64,000 bases of DNA from DATAOG01 sp963798075 (GTDB lineage Bacteria > Pseudomonadota > Alphaproteobacteria > Geminicoccales > Geminicoccaceae): NCBI GenBank assembly GCA_963798075.1, contig CAWCRU010000011.1, positions 70,133 through 134,132 on the forward strand, in the 5' to 3' direction. The translations under genes and the position numbers were made by a program. Numbering within the stretch: position 1 is the stretch's first letter; the number at the start of each line of letters is the position of its first letter. The notes under the pieces were generated by a model. The model worked only from the letters and a program-made list of their open reading frames with translations. It did not search any database and was not told where the DNA came from. Shown one piece after another: positions 46,033 through 54,704 of the stretch.

Positions 46033-46455
46033 ATGCTCCTGGCTTGGCTCCTGTCCTTAAGCGTCATCGGCGCAACAGTCGTCATCCATAGCGCTGGACT
46101 TGCAGCGCTGCTACGCCGGCTGAACGCAGAGGCGATCGAATCTGGAGGCTTGCGCTACTCGTCGTCGACCATCATGGCCGCTACGGTCGTCGCTGTCGCG
46201 GCATTGCATGGCGGCGAGGCTGCGGTGTGGGCCGTGGTCTATCGCCTGATCGGGGTGGTCCCCGATTTCGAGACAGCCTTCTACTTTTCGTTCGTAGCCT
46301 TCACAACACTCGGTGTCGGCGACATCATACTGGAACCGCCCTGGCGGCTTCTGGGCGCCATGGAGGCGGTTGACGGCATGCTGCTCTTCGGCTGGAGCAC
46401 CGCTTTTCTGTTCGCGGTCGTTCAGCGTGTCTCGCAACTCCAGCCACGAGAATGA
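46033..46455 (+). CDS. Two-TM potassium-channel-like ion channel
   Basis: A 140-residue protein with two outer helices, a pore loop and a last helix. The selectivity-filter region is FVAFTTLGVGDIIL, close to the TxGYGD filter but with V in place of Y. It is the size of minimal Ion_trans_2 channels and has no RCK or cyclic-nucleotide domain. It may conduct K+ or a related cation. Confidence 0.8.
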   Translation: MLLAWLLSLSVIGATVVIHSAGLAALLRRLNAEAIESGGLRYSSSTIMAATVVAVAALHGGEAAVWAVVYRLIGVVPDFETAFYFSFVAFTTLGVGDIILEPPWRLLGAMEAVDGMLLFGWSTAFLFAVVQRVSQLQPRE

Positions 46456-46592
46456 CCGGTCACTGCGTGGCGCGCAGCGCAAGGCAGAACGCTGATTTCG
46501 GGCGTTTGCTATCGCCTGTCATCCGTCGAGCTGCCGCTCTCGAGCGCGTGCCCGACGCGCAGCCGCAACTCTATGGCGATCGGCGACCGCAG

Positions 46593-46778
46593 CTACTTCT
46601 CCTTGCGATAAATGACCCACGCACCTTCCTCGCCGGTGAACAGGCCAGGGAAGGTGGGGTTCTCGCGAGCGTCGGGAAACGCCATGGGCTCGATCCCGCT
46701 GCACGCTGCCATGAGCAGGCACGCAACGATGACCGCGAGCGTTCGCGACCGGGTAGCCGTCGGCAAAGCGCGCGTCAT
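46593..46778 (-). CDS. Small lipoprotein of unknown function
   Basis: A 61-residue protein with lipobox LLMAAC (Cys26) after a basic N-region. The mature part is ~36 residues (MAFPDARENPTFPGLFTGEE). Its ATG overlaps the porin stop (ATGA), so it is translationally coupled to the porin and may assist outer-membrane assembly. No family is recognised. Confidence 0.65.
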   Translation of the reverse strand: MTRALPTATRSRTLAVIVACLLMAACSGIEPMAFPDARENPTFPGLFTGEEGAWVIYRKEK

Positions 46779-48151
46779 CAGAACTTGACCCGCGTGCCGA
46801 CGGTGCCGACCCAGATACTTTGCGTGCTCGGGTCGCTGCTGAGGTCATAGAGGCGGACCTGGGTGTACAGCTGAGTGCCGAAGTTGGTGAGGTTCTGCAC
46901 CGCCGCGCCCCCCACCGAGAAGCCGTGATCGCTCGGTGACGGGTTGTTGTTCGAGAGGGTGTAGTCGATGCCGAAGTTGGTCGATCCGATATCGAAGAAG
47001 TTGGCGATCCAGCCGCCCTTGACGTAGAGATTGCTCGGATTTCCGCCGTCATCGGCCTGATCGAAACCGCTGGATACGGTAAGATTGAGGCCGCTCGCCT
47101 CGTGCAGCACCGAGGCCGAGCCATCAAGGCGAAAGTTTTGATTGCTGACATTGCGATCCGCCATCCCGCCCGCGGCGGCCATCTTGAAGCCGTAGCCCTC
47201 TCCCGCCCAGGTGACCGCGCCGTCGTAGCGCTGGTTGCTGATCGCCGAGCCGGCGAGCCCGAAGCCGTAGAACCTGGGGGTGTCGTAGCGCACCCGGTTT
47301 TGCCGTGACAGGCCGTCGAAATCGCTGAACGCATCGCTGATCGTGGTGTCGGTCAGGTCGCCGTCATTGTCGCGGAATTCGAGGCCGCCGGCGATGTCGG
47401 CGATGCTGGCGTACTGAATGACGTCGAGGCCCGAGAGGTCGACTTCGGCGGTGTTGTTGGACGCCGAGTTGCCCTTGCCGAGCGAGAGCTTGCCGAAACG
47501 CTTGCTGTCGACCCACGCCTCGACGTAGCGCTCGTCGAAGAAGTTGCCGGTGTCCTCCTGGTCCTGGCTGACCTGGGACGAATCGTTGGGCGCGATCGCC
47601 ACCTCGATCTTGGTACCGAGAGTCAGGTCGTCGGTCACCTCGCCGGTCCCGACGAAGCGCACGCGAGAGTTGCTGGCATCGTTGTCGACGTTGTAATATT
47701 TGGTGCTTTCGCCGTCATTGGCGATGTTGATCGCCCGGTTGATCTGGCCTGAGATCGCGAGCGTGACCTTGTCGTTGGCGGACGTGATCACCGGTTTGCC
47801 GGCGGCCGGCGGAGCGGCGGCAACCGGAGCGGCGGCCGGGGGCGGCGGCACCTCCCTGGTCTCGCGCACCTCGCCCTTGAGTTCGTTCAGCTGCCGCTGC
47901 AGCTCGTCGATCTGACGCTGCATGGCCTCGATGCGCGGGTCGTCCTGGCCGCGCGCCGGTTCACTCACCACCACGCCGGCCCCGAGCATGAGCGCAGCGA
48001 GCGCGACCGGGGCGAGCGCCGGCCGATCGGACGGGGTCGTCCGCGCGCAGCATTGGATCTTGCCACCCCTCGAGCTGCGCCGCAACGTCCAGGCGGGCCG
48101 CCACGAGTTGCCACCGACGAGTGAGGGCGCAGATGGTCGCCGATCGGTCAT
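46778..48151 (-). CDS. Outer-membrane porin with N-terminal coiled coil
   Basis: A protein of 457 residues when started at the ATG at 48149-48151, which has GGGAGA eight bases upstream. After a signal peptide (VALAALMLGAGVVVSEPARG) comes a short coiled coil (IEAMQRQIDELQRQLNELKG) and a Pro/Ala linker, then a 16-strand-type barrel beginning KVTLAISGQINRAINIANDG and ending in phenylalanine (GTVGTRVKF), as needed for BAM insertion. This architecture is typical of alphaproteobacterial general porins. It is coupled to the small lipoprotein gene downstream. Confidence 0.9.
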   Translation of the reverse strand: MTDRRPSAPSLVGGNSWRPAWTLRRSSRGGKIQCCARTTPSDRPALAPVALAALMLGAGVVVSEPARGQDDPRIEAMQRQIDELQRQLNELKGEVRETREVPPPPAAAPVAAAPPAAGKPVITSANDKVTLAISGQINRAINIANDGESTKYYNVDNDASNSRVRFVGTGEVTDDLTLGTKIEVAIAPNDSSQVSQDQEDTGNFFDERYVEAWVDSKRFGKLSLGKGNSASNNTAEVDLSGLDVIQYASIADIAGGLEFRDNDGDLTDTTISDAFSDFDGLSRQNRVRYDTPRFYGFGLAGSAISNQRYDGAVTWAGEGYGFKMAAAGGMADRNVSNQNFRLDGSASVLHEASGLNLTVSSGFDQADDGGNPSNLYVKGGWIANFFDIGSTNFGIDYTLSNNNPSPSDHGFSVGGAAVQNLTNFGTQLYTQVRLYDLSSDPSTQSIWVGTVGTRVKF

Positions 48152-48199
48152 GGCACGGTTCTCCCAGCTTGGCCGGCTCTTCGCCAACGCGACGGAGCC

Positions 48200-49327
48200 T
48201 CAGTTGGAATCTTCCCGGTTAAAGTCGTAGACGAACGGGCCCGTGCCCTGCAGCCAGGCGTCAAAGCGCGGCTCAATCGCGGCCCGCCGCTCCGCCCACC
48301 AGGCGTAGTCGATGATCAGCGCGCTTGCGCGCCGGCCTTCGGCGGTTGGCAGATTCGGCCTGACATCGCTGCGGACCAAGTCGGTCGCCGACCGACGCGC
48401 CGGGCCGTAGGCGAGGTAGCTGGCCTGCTCGGCCAGGCGCTCCGGGGTGGTGGCGAAGGCGATGAAATCCAGCGCCTCGGCGCGGTTCACGGCACCCTTC
48501 GGAATCACCCAGACGTCCATGTTCCAGACCGCATGGTCCCAGATGATTCCGAGCGGCGTGCCGCGCTCCTGGACCTCGTCGAAGATCCGGCCGTTCCAGG
48601 CCGACGACATCGCCACCTGACCGCTCGCCAGCAGAGCTGGCGGCTCGTCGCCCCGGCGCCACCAGACCACCTGGTCGCGGATCCGGTCGAGTACCTTGAA
48701 GGCGCGATCGAGGCCTTCCTCGGTGGACAAGACCTCATACACCTTGTCCGGTGCCACCCCGTCAGCGATCAGTGCCCATTCCAGGTTGACCTGAGGCCGT
48801 GCCTGGAGGCCGCGGCGGCCGGGAAAGCGGTCGAGGTCGAACAGGGCGGCCAGCGTCGTCGGCGGCGCGGCATAGCGCCGGCTGTCGTAGGCGATCACGG
48901 TGGCGAAAATGTCGAAACCGATCGCACAGCGCTGCAGGGCGACCTGATAGAAGTCGTCCCGGGCCGGCGTGCCGTTCGGCGCCGGCGTCAGAATGCTGGG
49001 ATCGATGGGCTCGAGCAGACCTTCCTCGCAGGCCTCGATCGCCTCCGGCAGCTCCATGCTGACCAGGTCCCACTTGACGTTGGCCGAGCGAACCTGGGCG
49101 CGGATCGCGTCGAGCCCGCCTCTGTAGTCTTCGACATCGACCCAGCGCTGCTTCAGCGCGCGATAGGGCTGGACGTAAGCCAGCATCTGGCTTTTGGTGA
49201 GGGCGCCGCCCATGGACGCGATCGTGAGCGGCGGCTTGCCGACCTGCCCGAGCGCCGCCGGCCCGGCCGTCGCGACGCCGACGACCACGGCCACCAGAAC
49301 CCTGGAGAAAGTGAGTCGAGCAGCCAT
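48200..49327 (-). CDS. PotD-type (polyamine) ABC transporter substrate-binding protein
   Basis: A protein of 375 residues using the ATG at 49325-49327, which is preceded by GGAGG at six bases. After the signal peptide (LVAVVVGVATAGPAALGQV) the mature protein starts PLTIASMGGALTKSQMLAYV. Later AIGFDIFATVIAYDSRRYA, SSAWNGRIFDEVQERGTPLG and WVIPKGAVNRAEALDFIAFA fit the spermidine/putrescine-binding cluster. No permease or ATPase genes are adjacent, so it is an orphan binding protein here. It lies ~50 bp upstream of the porin gene on the same strand. Confidence 0.87.
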   Translation of the reverse strand: MAARLTFSRVLVAVVVGVATAGPAALGQVGKPPLTIASMGGALTKSQMLAYVQPYRALKQRWVDVEDYRGGLDAIRAQVRSANVKWDLVSMELPEAIEACEEGLLEPIDPSILTPAPNGTPARDDFYQVALQRCAIGFDIFATVIAYDSRRYAAPPTTLAALFDLDRFPGRRGLQARPQVNLEWALIADGVAPDKVYEVLSTEEGLDRAFKVLDRIRDQVVWWRRGDEPPALLASGQVAMSSAWNGRIFDEVQERGTPLGIIWDHAVWNMDVWVIPKGAVNRAEALDFIAFATTPERLAEQASYLAYGPARRSATDLVRSDVRPNLPTAEGRRASALIIDYAWWAERRAAIEPRFDAWLQGTGPFVYDFNREDSN

Positions 49328-49393
49328 TGGTGCCTCCATTCCAGCATGTCTCATAAACAGGGGAGGAGGTTGGCGAGCTTCAGCCGGACCGCA

Positions 49394-49540
49394 TCATTCA
49401 TGATCTGGCTCGAAAAGATTGCCGATCCGCTCGCCGCTCATCTGCGCGAGGTCCTCGAGCTCCGGAACCGCCTGGATCAGCGAGGCCACGGTGACGGTCC
49501 CGGCCTTGTAGCCGCGCTCCTCGGCGCTCGGTCGGGCGCT
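49394..49540 (-). pseudogene. L-asparaginase N-terminal remnant
   Basis: The minus strand reads ERGYKAGTVTVASLIQAVPE, LEDLAQMSGERIGNLFEPDH E then TGA at 49394-49396. The GYKAGxxxVxxLxxAVPELxDLAxxxGEQ/R pattern is the start of type II L-asparaginases, after the GGTIA motif. The catalytic threonine loop upstream and the rest of the enzyme downstream are missing. It lies just downstream of the aspartate/alanine cluster (same strand), whose substrate asparaginase would make. Confidence 0.5.
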
Positions 49541-49584
49541 CGTCCTTCGGCTTCGATCCACTTGAGACCTCCCTCGTGACGGGA

Positions 49585-51273
49585 TCAGGCGACCAGGGCC
49601 ACGATGACGGCGCCCCAGGTGGTCAAGAGGATGTGCCCGATCGCGACGGTGCCGGTGTAGCCGAGCACGGCGACGGGGCTGCCGGAGCGCTCCTGCAGCG
49701 CGGCCAGGCCCGCGGTCATCGTCTGCGCGCCGGCGAGGCCGCCCAGGATCAGGAGCGGGTTCATCTTGAGCACGTAGCGGGCGAAGTAGAGGCCGACGAC
49801 CTGCGGGGTCAGGGTCACGAAGATGCCGCCGATCAGGAGGCCGAGCCCCGCCTCGCGGACCGCCTCGACGAAGATCGGGCCCGCGTGCAGCCCGGTCATC
49901 GCGACGAACGCGGCGAGGCCGAGCGAGGTCATCAGCGAGACGGCGCCGTCGGGAATGCGGCCGAACAGCGGGTGAGTCGAGCGGAGATGGCCGACCAGCA
50001 GGCCCGCGAGCAGCACGCCGACGCTGGTGCTGAGCGAGATCTTAAGGTTTCCGATCGGAAAGGCGACTACCACGCCGATCAGGCCGCCCAGGAAGATGGC
50101 GAAGCCGAGGGTCAGGAAGTCGGTGGCCTCGGTCGGACGCACGAGCGTACCGATCAGCGGCGCGGCCCGCTCGACGACGGCCTCGGGGCCCACGACCCGC
50201 AGGACATCGCCGCGCTGAAGCTCGGTTCCCGGAGCGATCGGGACCACCTCGCCGCCGCGCGTGATCTGGCGTAGGAACAGGCTGCGCGCAACATCGCTGT
50301 GTGCGACCTCGCCGAGCGTCTTGCCGGCCAGCTCCTTACTGGTGAGGAACAGGTCGAACGATGCGACCGGCACATCCAGGAGCTCATGGTCCTCGACCTC
50401 GGTACCGGTCGCGCCGAGGGCCTCGACCAGGACCTCGCGGCGACCGGCGAGCGCCACCACGTCGCCCGCCTGCAGGACCTCCGACGGCTGCGCCTCCAGG
50501 ATCTCGTCGCCACGCCGGATCCGCTGGATGAAGAGCCTTGCGTCCGGGACCCGCGCCTCGGCCTCCGCGACGGTCTGGCCGACTGCCGGCCCGCCCGCCG
50601 GGATCCGATAGGCGCGCAGGTCGAACGGCCGCCAGGCCGAGAAGATGCCGGCCTTCTTGCGCTCGATGCCAAGCTCGGCCTCGAGCTTCCTCGCCTCCTC
50701 CTCGGGATCGATCCCCAGCAGCTTGGGGCCGAGGGCGCTGCAGAACCAGATCACGCCGAACGCGCCGAACACGTAGCAGAGCGCGTCCGCCACCGCGATA
50801 TGGCCGACCAGCTGGCTCCTTTCCTCTGCCGGCAGCGGCAGCGAGTTGATCGCCTCGGTGGCCGTGCCCATGGCCGGCGACTCGGTAAGCGCACCGGAGG
50901 TAAGCCCGGCGGCGAAGCCGGGGTCGAGGTCGAGGGTGCTCGCGACCGCCCACGCGGCCAGCAATCCTGTGATCGTGACGCAGAGGGCGAGCCCGATAGG
51001 CCGCAGACCGTCGGCTTTGAGTGTGCGCAGAAACTGCGGCCCGACCGAGTAGCCGATGCCGAACAGGAACAACAAAAACAGGACCGATTTCGCGACCGAC
51101 GACACCGGAACCTCGCCGAGCTGGCCGAGCAGGATTCCCGCGAACAGCGAACCCGTGACCGGCCCGAGGCCGAAGCCCTTCACCTTGACGCCGCCGATCA
51201 AATAGCCGAGCCCGATGGCCAGATAGAGCGTCAACTCCGGATAGCGCTCGAGAAACCCACCCAGCCATTCCAT
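49585..51273 (-). CDS. aspT: Aspartate:alanine antiporter family protein (AspT-like), copy 1
   Basis: A 562-residue membrane protein. The N-terminal half has ~5-6 helices (LTLYLAIGLGYLIGGVKVKG; GPVTGSLFAGILLGQLGEVP). It is followed by a cytoplasmic region with two TrkA-C/RCK-C-type domains (RGDEILEAQPSEVLQAGDVV; PIAPGTELQRGDVLRVVG), then a second set of helices (FPIGNLKISLSTSVGVLLAG; GLAGAQTMTAGLAALQER). This is the AAE/AspT architecture. In the known system AspT exchanges aspartate for alanine, and the coupled decarboxylase consumes a proton. It is 45 bp downstream of aspD. Confidence 0.9.
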   Translation of the reverse strand: MEWLGGFLERYPELTLYLAIGLGYLIGGVKVKGFGLGPVTGSLFAGILLGQLGEVPVSSVAKSVLFLLFLFGIGYSVGPQFLRTLKADGLRPIGLALCVTITGLLAAWAVASTLDLDPGFAAGLTSGALTESPAMGTATEAINSLPLPAEERSQLVGHIAVADALCYVFGAFGVIWFCSALGPKLLGIDPEEEARKLEAELGIERKKAGIFSAWRPFDLRAYRIPAGGPAVGQTVAEAEARVPDARLFIQRIRRGDEILEAQPSEVLQAGDVVALAGRREVLVEALGATGTEVEDHELLDVPVASFDLFLTSKELAGKTLGEVAHSDVARSLFLRQITRGGEVVPIAPGTELQRGDVLRVVGPEAVVERAAPLIGTLVRPTEATDFLTLGFAIFLGGLIGVVVAFPIGNLKISLSTSVGVLLAGLLVGHLRSTHPLFGRIPDGAVSLMTSLGLAAFVAMTGLHAGPIFVEAVREAGLGLLIGGIFVTLTPQVVGLYFARYVLKMNPLLILGGLAGAQTMTAGLAALQERSGSPVAVLGYTGTVAIGHILLTTWGAVIVALVA

Positions 51274-51318
51274 GACGGCCTCGCCAGTCTGCGGTCGTCC
51301 GGCCCTGTCGAGCCGGCT

Positions 51319-52932
51319 TTATTTTTCTTTCTTGGCCGCCTGCAGGGCGCGCTGGGCCTGCACATAGCCTCTGGCGACGGCGCGTACCGCGCGCCCGATG
51401 TCGTCGTAGACGTCGTCGTTCAGATTGGCGAACGACACCCGGGCGCTCCAATTGGGCGCGTCGAAGCCGCCGCCATTGAGGAGCACGATGCCGTGATCCT
51501 CGGCCAGGCGGTAGACGATGTCGAGCGGATGCACGTTCTTCTTGATGTAGTCAACGACATCCTCGCCGCCATACTTTTTGATCCAGTACTCGAAGTCGAT
51601 GAGGCCATAGTAGCGCGCGTGCAGCGGGTTGGGCTGCACCTCGATGCCCAGACCCTCGACGCAGGCCTCGGCCCGCTTGTGGACGATCGCCATGCAGGAC
51701 TGCTGGTAGCTCTTCTGCGTATCCATCAGCTCGAACAACGAGAACAGCGACATCATCACCTGTTGTGGCAGCGACAGGCCGGCGGTGTGATTGAGCGCGA
51801 CGTCGCGGCTGTCGGCCACGATCCGATCGATGAACTTCATCTTGCGCGGCTTGAGCGTCAGCGAGCCGTAACGGCGGTCGAGCGCCGCCTTCTCGTTGTC
51901 CGGCAGCTTGGCGATCAGCTCGTCGATGATGTTGTCCTGATGCACGGCAATGACGCCCAGCCGCCACCCCGTACAGCCGAAATACTTCGAGTAAGAATAG
52001 ACCCCGATCGTATTGTACGGCAGATCCGCCAGCACCGAGCGGAAGTCCTTGACGAAGGTGCCGTAGACGTCGTCGGTCAGGAGGATCAGGTCAGGTCGCT
52101 TCTTCTTGACCAGCTTGATCAGCCCGGCGATTCCCTCTTCGGACAGCGCCACCGAGCTCGGGTTGCCGGGGTTGACCAGGAAGAACGCCTTGACCTTTGG
52201 GTCCTCGAGCTTCTTGAGCTCCCCGGGCGCGAACTGCCATCGGGTCTCCTGCGAGCCGTGCAGGTGGACCGTCTTCAGCGCGTAGTCCTCGAGCTCCGGG
52301 ATCTCGAGATAGGGCGTGAAGATCGGCGAGCCGAGCGCGATCGTGTCGCCCTTCCTGAGGATCCGGTTCGCCAGCAGCGACTTGAAGATGTAGCACATCG
52401 CAGCCGTGCCGCCTTCGACCGCGTAGAGGTCGAACTTGCCGGCCGGCGGCCGATCCGCGCACAACGCCCACATCAGGTAGCGGTGCGCGATCTGCTCGCC
52501 GTGCACCAGCATGCGGTCGGGCACGGGGTAGTTGTCGCCGATGATCGAATCGACCAGCTCATGGACGAACGCATCCGCCTCGAACTTGAAGGTCTTGAGA
52601 GCGAACGGCACCATCTTCTGCAGGAACCCGGCGCCCGCCAGGTCGGCGTGCTTGTCGAGCCAGGTCTCGAGGCGGCCGGCGATGCCGTCGCGGGCCGGCA
52701 TCCCGCCGAGGTCCGGCAGGTCCATGACCCGCTTGCACTCGGTGATCGCGAACTGGCCGAGGCAGAAGAAGCCTTCGCGCGGCGTCGTCGCCACCCAGTT
52801 GGGATTGCCGCGCCCGGCGTTGAGGAGCGTGAACGCCGATTTCTTCGAGCTCGCGGTCGCGAGCTTGATCAGCTCGTCCTTGATCTCGAACGGGCTCATG
52901 CCCTCGTAGTCGCGGAACTTGATGGCTTCCAT
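51319..52932 (-). CDS. aspD: Aspartate 4-decarboxylase / aspartate aminotransferase (AspD)
   Basis: A 537-residue PLP enzyme. The ATG at 52930-52932 (MEAIKFRDYEGMSPFEIKDE) follows GGAAGGCACCGCC. The protein carries LNAGRGNPNWVATTPREGFF near the N-terminus, LVNPGNPSSVALSEEGIAGL, DDVYGTFVKDF and the Schiff-base lysine in SYSKYFGCTGWRLG (~residue 315). The size and the large N-terminal extension match AspD/ASD, which converts aspartate to alanine plus CO2 as a dodecamer and also transaminates. It sits between two aspT-like genes, giving a compact proton-motive and acid-resistance module. Confidence 0.92.
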   Translation of the reverse strand: MEAIKFRDYEGMSPFEIKDELIKLATASSKKSAFTLLNAGRGNPNWVATTPREGFFCLGQFAITECKRVMDLPDLGGMPARDGIAGRLETWLDKHADLAGAGFLQKMVPFALKTFKFEADAFVHELVDSIIGDNYPVPDRMLVHGEQIAHRYLMWALCADRPPAGKFDLYAVEGGTAAMCYIFKSLLANRILRKGDTIALGSPIFTPYLEIPELEDYALKTVHLHGSQETRWQFAPGELKKLEDPKVKAFFLVNPGNPSSVALSEEGIAGLIKLVKKKRPDLILLTDDVYGTFVKDFRSVLADLPYNTIGVYSYSKYFGCTGWRLGVIAVHQDNIIDELIAKLPDNEKAALDRRYGSLTLKPRKMKFIDRIVADSRDVALNHTAGLSLPQQVMMSLFSLFELMDTQKSYQQSCMAIVHKRAEACVEGLGIEVQPNPLHARYYGLIDFEYWIKKYGGEDVVDYIKKNVHPLDIVYRLAEDHGIVLLNGGGFDAPNWSARVSFANLNDDVYDDIGRAVRAVARGYVQAQRALQAAKKEK

Positions 52933-52958
52933 GGCGGTGCCTTCCTTGCGAGCCTGGC

Positions 52959-54647
52959 TCAGGCGATCAGGAGCACGATCACGAGACCCCAGAGCGTAAG
53001 CAGCGTGTTGCTGACGGCGTAGGGGACCGTGTAGCCGAGCATCGGGACGCTGCTCTTGGCGACGTCGGCGACCATCGCGACCGAGGCCGTGCTGGTGCGC
53101 GCGCCGCCGCAACAGCCGAGGTTGATCGCCGGATCGAACCGGAACACGTACTTGCCGATGAAGGGTGCCAGCAGCATCGGCACCGCGGTCGCGAATAGGC
53201 CCCAGAAGAACAGGCCGAAGCCCGCCTCCTTGAGGCCGGTGACGAAGGTCGGCCCGGACGAGATCCCGACCACCGCGATGAAGATGTTGAGGCCGACCGA
53301 GTTCATGAACCAGAGGACCGGCGCGGGCACCCGCCCGAAGGTCGGACGGACCGAACGCAGCCAGCCGAAGATGAGGCCGGCGATCAGCGCGCCGCCCGAG
53401 GTCGAGAGCGTAATCGGGATGCCCGCGATCGGGAACACCAAGGAGCCGAACAGGCCGCCGAGCACGATGCCCAGGCCCACGTAGATCATGTCGGTCGCAC
53501 TGGTCGGGCGGTCGGCGTAGCCGATCGCTTTGACGACGATGTCGAGATGGACCCGGGTGCCCACCAGCCTCAGGATGTCGCCCCGATAGATCTGGGTCTG
53601 GGGCAAAACCGGGATGTCGACCGACATGGCACCCCGCGTGATCTTGGTCAAATAGACGCCGCGCGCGAACTCGTCCTTGGCGAGGTCGATCAGCTTCCTG
53701 CGGTCGACGGCCTTGCTCGTGACCACGACGTCGACCGCCTCGGCCGGGACATCGAGAAGCTCGCGGTCATCGACCTCGGTCGCGGTCTGCAGCAGGTTGA
53801 CCAGCACGTCGCGGCGGCCGGATACGGCGATCACATCGCCCGCCTGCAGGACCGTGTCCGGCCCGAACTCGATGATCCGACCGTCGCGGCGAAGACCTTC
53901 GATGAAAACGCGCGCGTCCACGATCCTCGCCTCGGCCTCGCCGACCCTCAGGCCGACGGCCCTGCCGTTCTCGACGATCCGATAGGCGCGCAGCTCGAAC
54001 TGGCGCCAGGCCGACTGCATCCCGCCGGCCGGCGTGCCCTTGGACATCTCGGCCTCGTAGCGCTTGCACTCGGCGGGGAGATCGATCCCGAGCAGCTTCG
54101 GGCCGAGGAAAGCCAGGATCCAGCCCGTACCGATCGTTCCGAACAGATAGGTGATGGCGTAGGCGACCGGGATGTGGTCGATCTCGGCCTTGGCCTGCTC
54201 GGGCGTCAGACCCAGCCGGTTGATTGCATCGGTCGCGAGCCCGATCGAGGCCGAGATGGTCTGCGCGCCGGCGTTCAGGCCGGCGGCGAACCCGGGCCCA
54301 TAGCCCGCGACGATCGCGGCGATGTAGACGCAGGCGAGGCACAAAACCGAGATCACGGCCGCGAAGATGGCCTGTGGGGCGCCGTCGCTGGCCACGCCGC
54401 GCACGAACTGCGGCCCGACGCCGTAACCGACCGCGAACAGGAAGATGATGAAGAAGATCGACTTGACCTGCGGCGAGATCGTGATTGCCAGCTGCCCGAT
54501 CAGCACGCCTGCGATCAGCGTGCCGGTCACGGCACCAAGGCTGAAGCTGCCGAACTTCATGCCGCCGACCCAGTAGCCGATCGCGAGCGTCAGGAAGATC
54601 GCCAGCTCCGGGTGATCCCGGAGCGTCGACACCAGCCAATCGATCAT
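52959..54647 (-). CDS. aspT: Aspartate:alanine antiporter family protein (AspT-like), copy 2
   Basis: A 562-residue protein of the same architecture as copy 1: helices LAIFLTLAIGYWVGGMKFGS, two RCK-C-like domains (IEFGPDTVLQAGDVIAVSGR; DIPVLPQTQIYRGDILRLVG) and a second helix set (GCCGGARTSTASVAMVADVA). The sequence is clearly divergent from copy 1, so this is not a recent duplication. It is 26 bp upstream of the aspD start. The two copies may carry different substrates or form a heteromer. Confidence 0.9.
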   Translation of the reverse strand: MIDWLVSTLRDHPELAIFLTLAIGYWVGGMKFGSFSLGAVTGTLIAGVLIGQLAITISPQVKSIFFIIFLFAVGYGVGPQFVRGVASDGAPQAIFAAVISVLCLACVYIAAIVAGYGPGFAAGLNAGAQTISASIGLATDAINRLGLTPEQAKAEIDHIPVAYAITYLFGTIGTGWILAFLGPKLLGIDLPAECKRYEAEMSKGTPAGGMQSAWRQFELRAYRIVENGRAVGLRVGEAEARIVDARVFIEGLRRDGRIIEFGPDTVLQAGDVIAVSGRRDVLVNLLQTATEVDDRELLDVPAEAVDVVVTSKAVDRRKLIDLAKDEFARGVYLTKITRGAMSVDIPVLPQTQIYRGDILRLVGTRVHLDIVVKAIGYADRPTSATDMIYVGLGIVLGGLFGSLVFPIAGIPITLSTSGGALIAGLIFGWLRSVRPTFGRVPAPVLWFMNSVGLNIFIAVVGISSGPTFVTGLKEAGFGLFFWGLFATAVPMLLAPFIGKYVFRFDPAINLGCCGGARTSTASVAMVADVAKSSVPMLGYTVPYAVSNTLLTLWGLVIVLLIA

Positions 54648-54704
54648 CGCTCTGCCTCTCCTTCGGGCGTGGACCGAGGCCCGGCTTTGCCTGCCCTGTT
54701 GCCG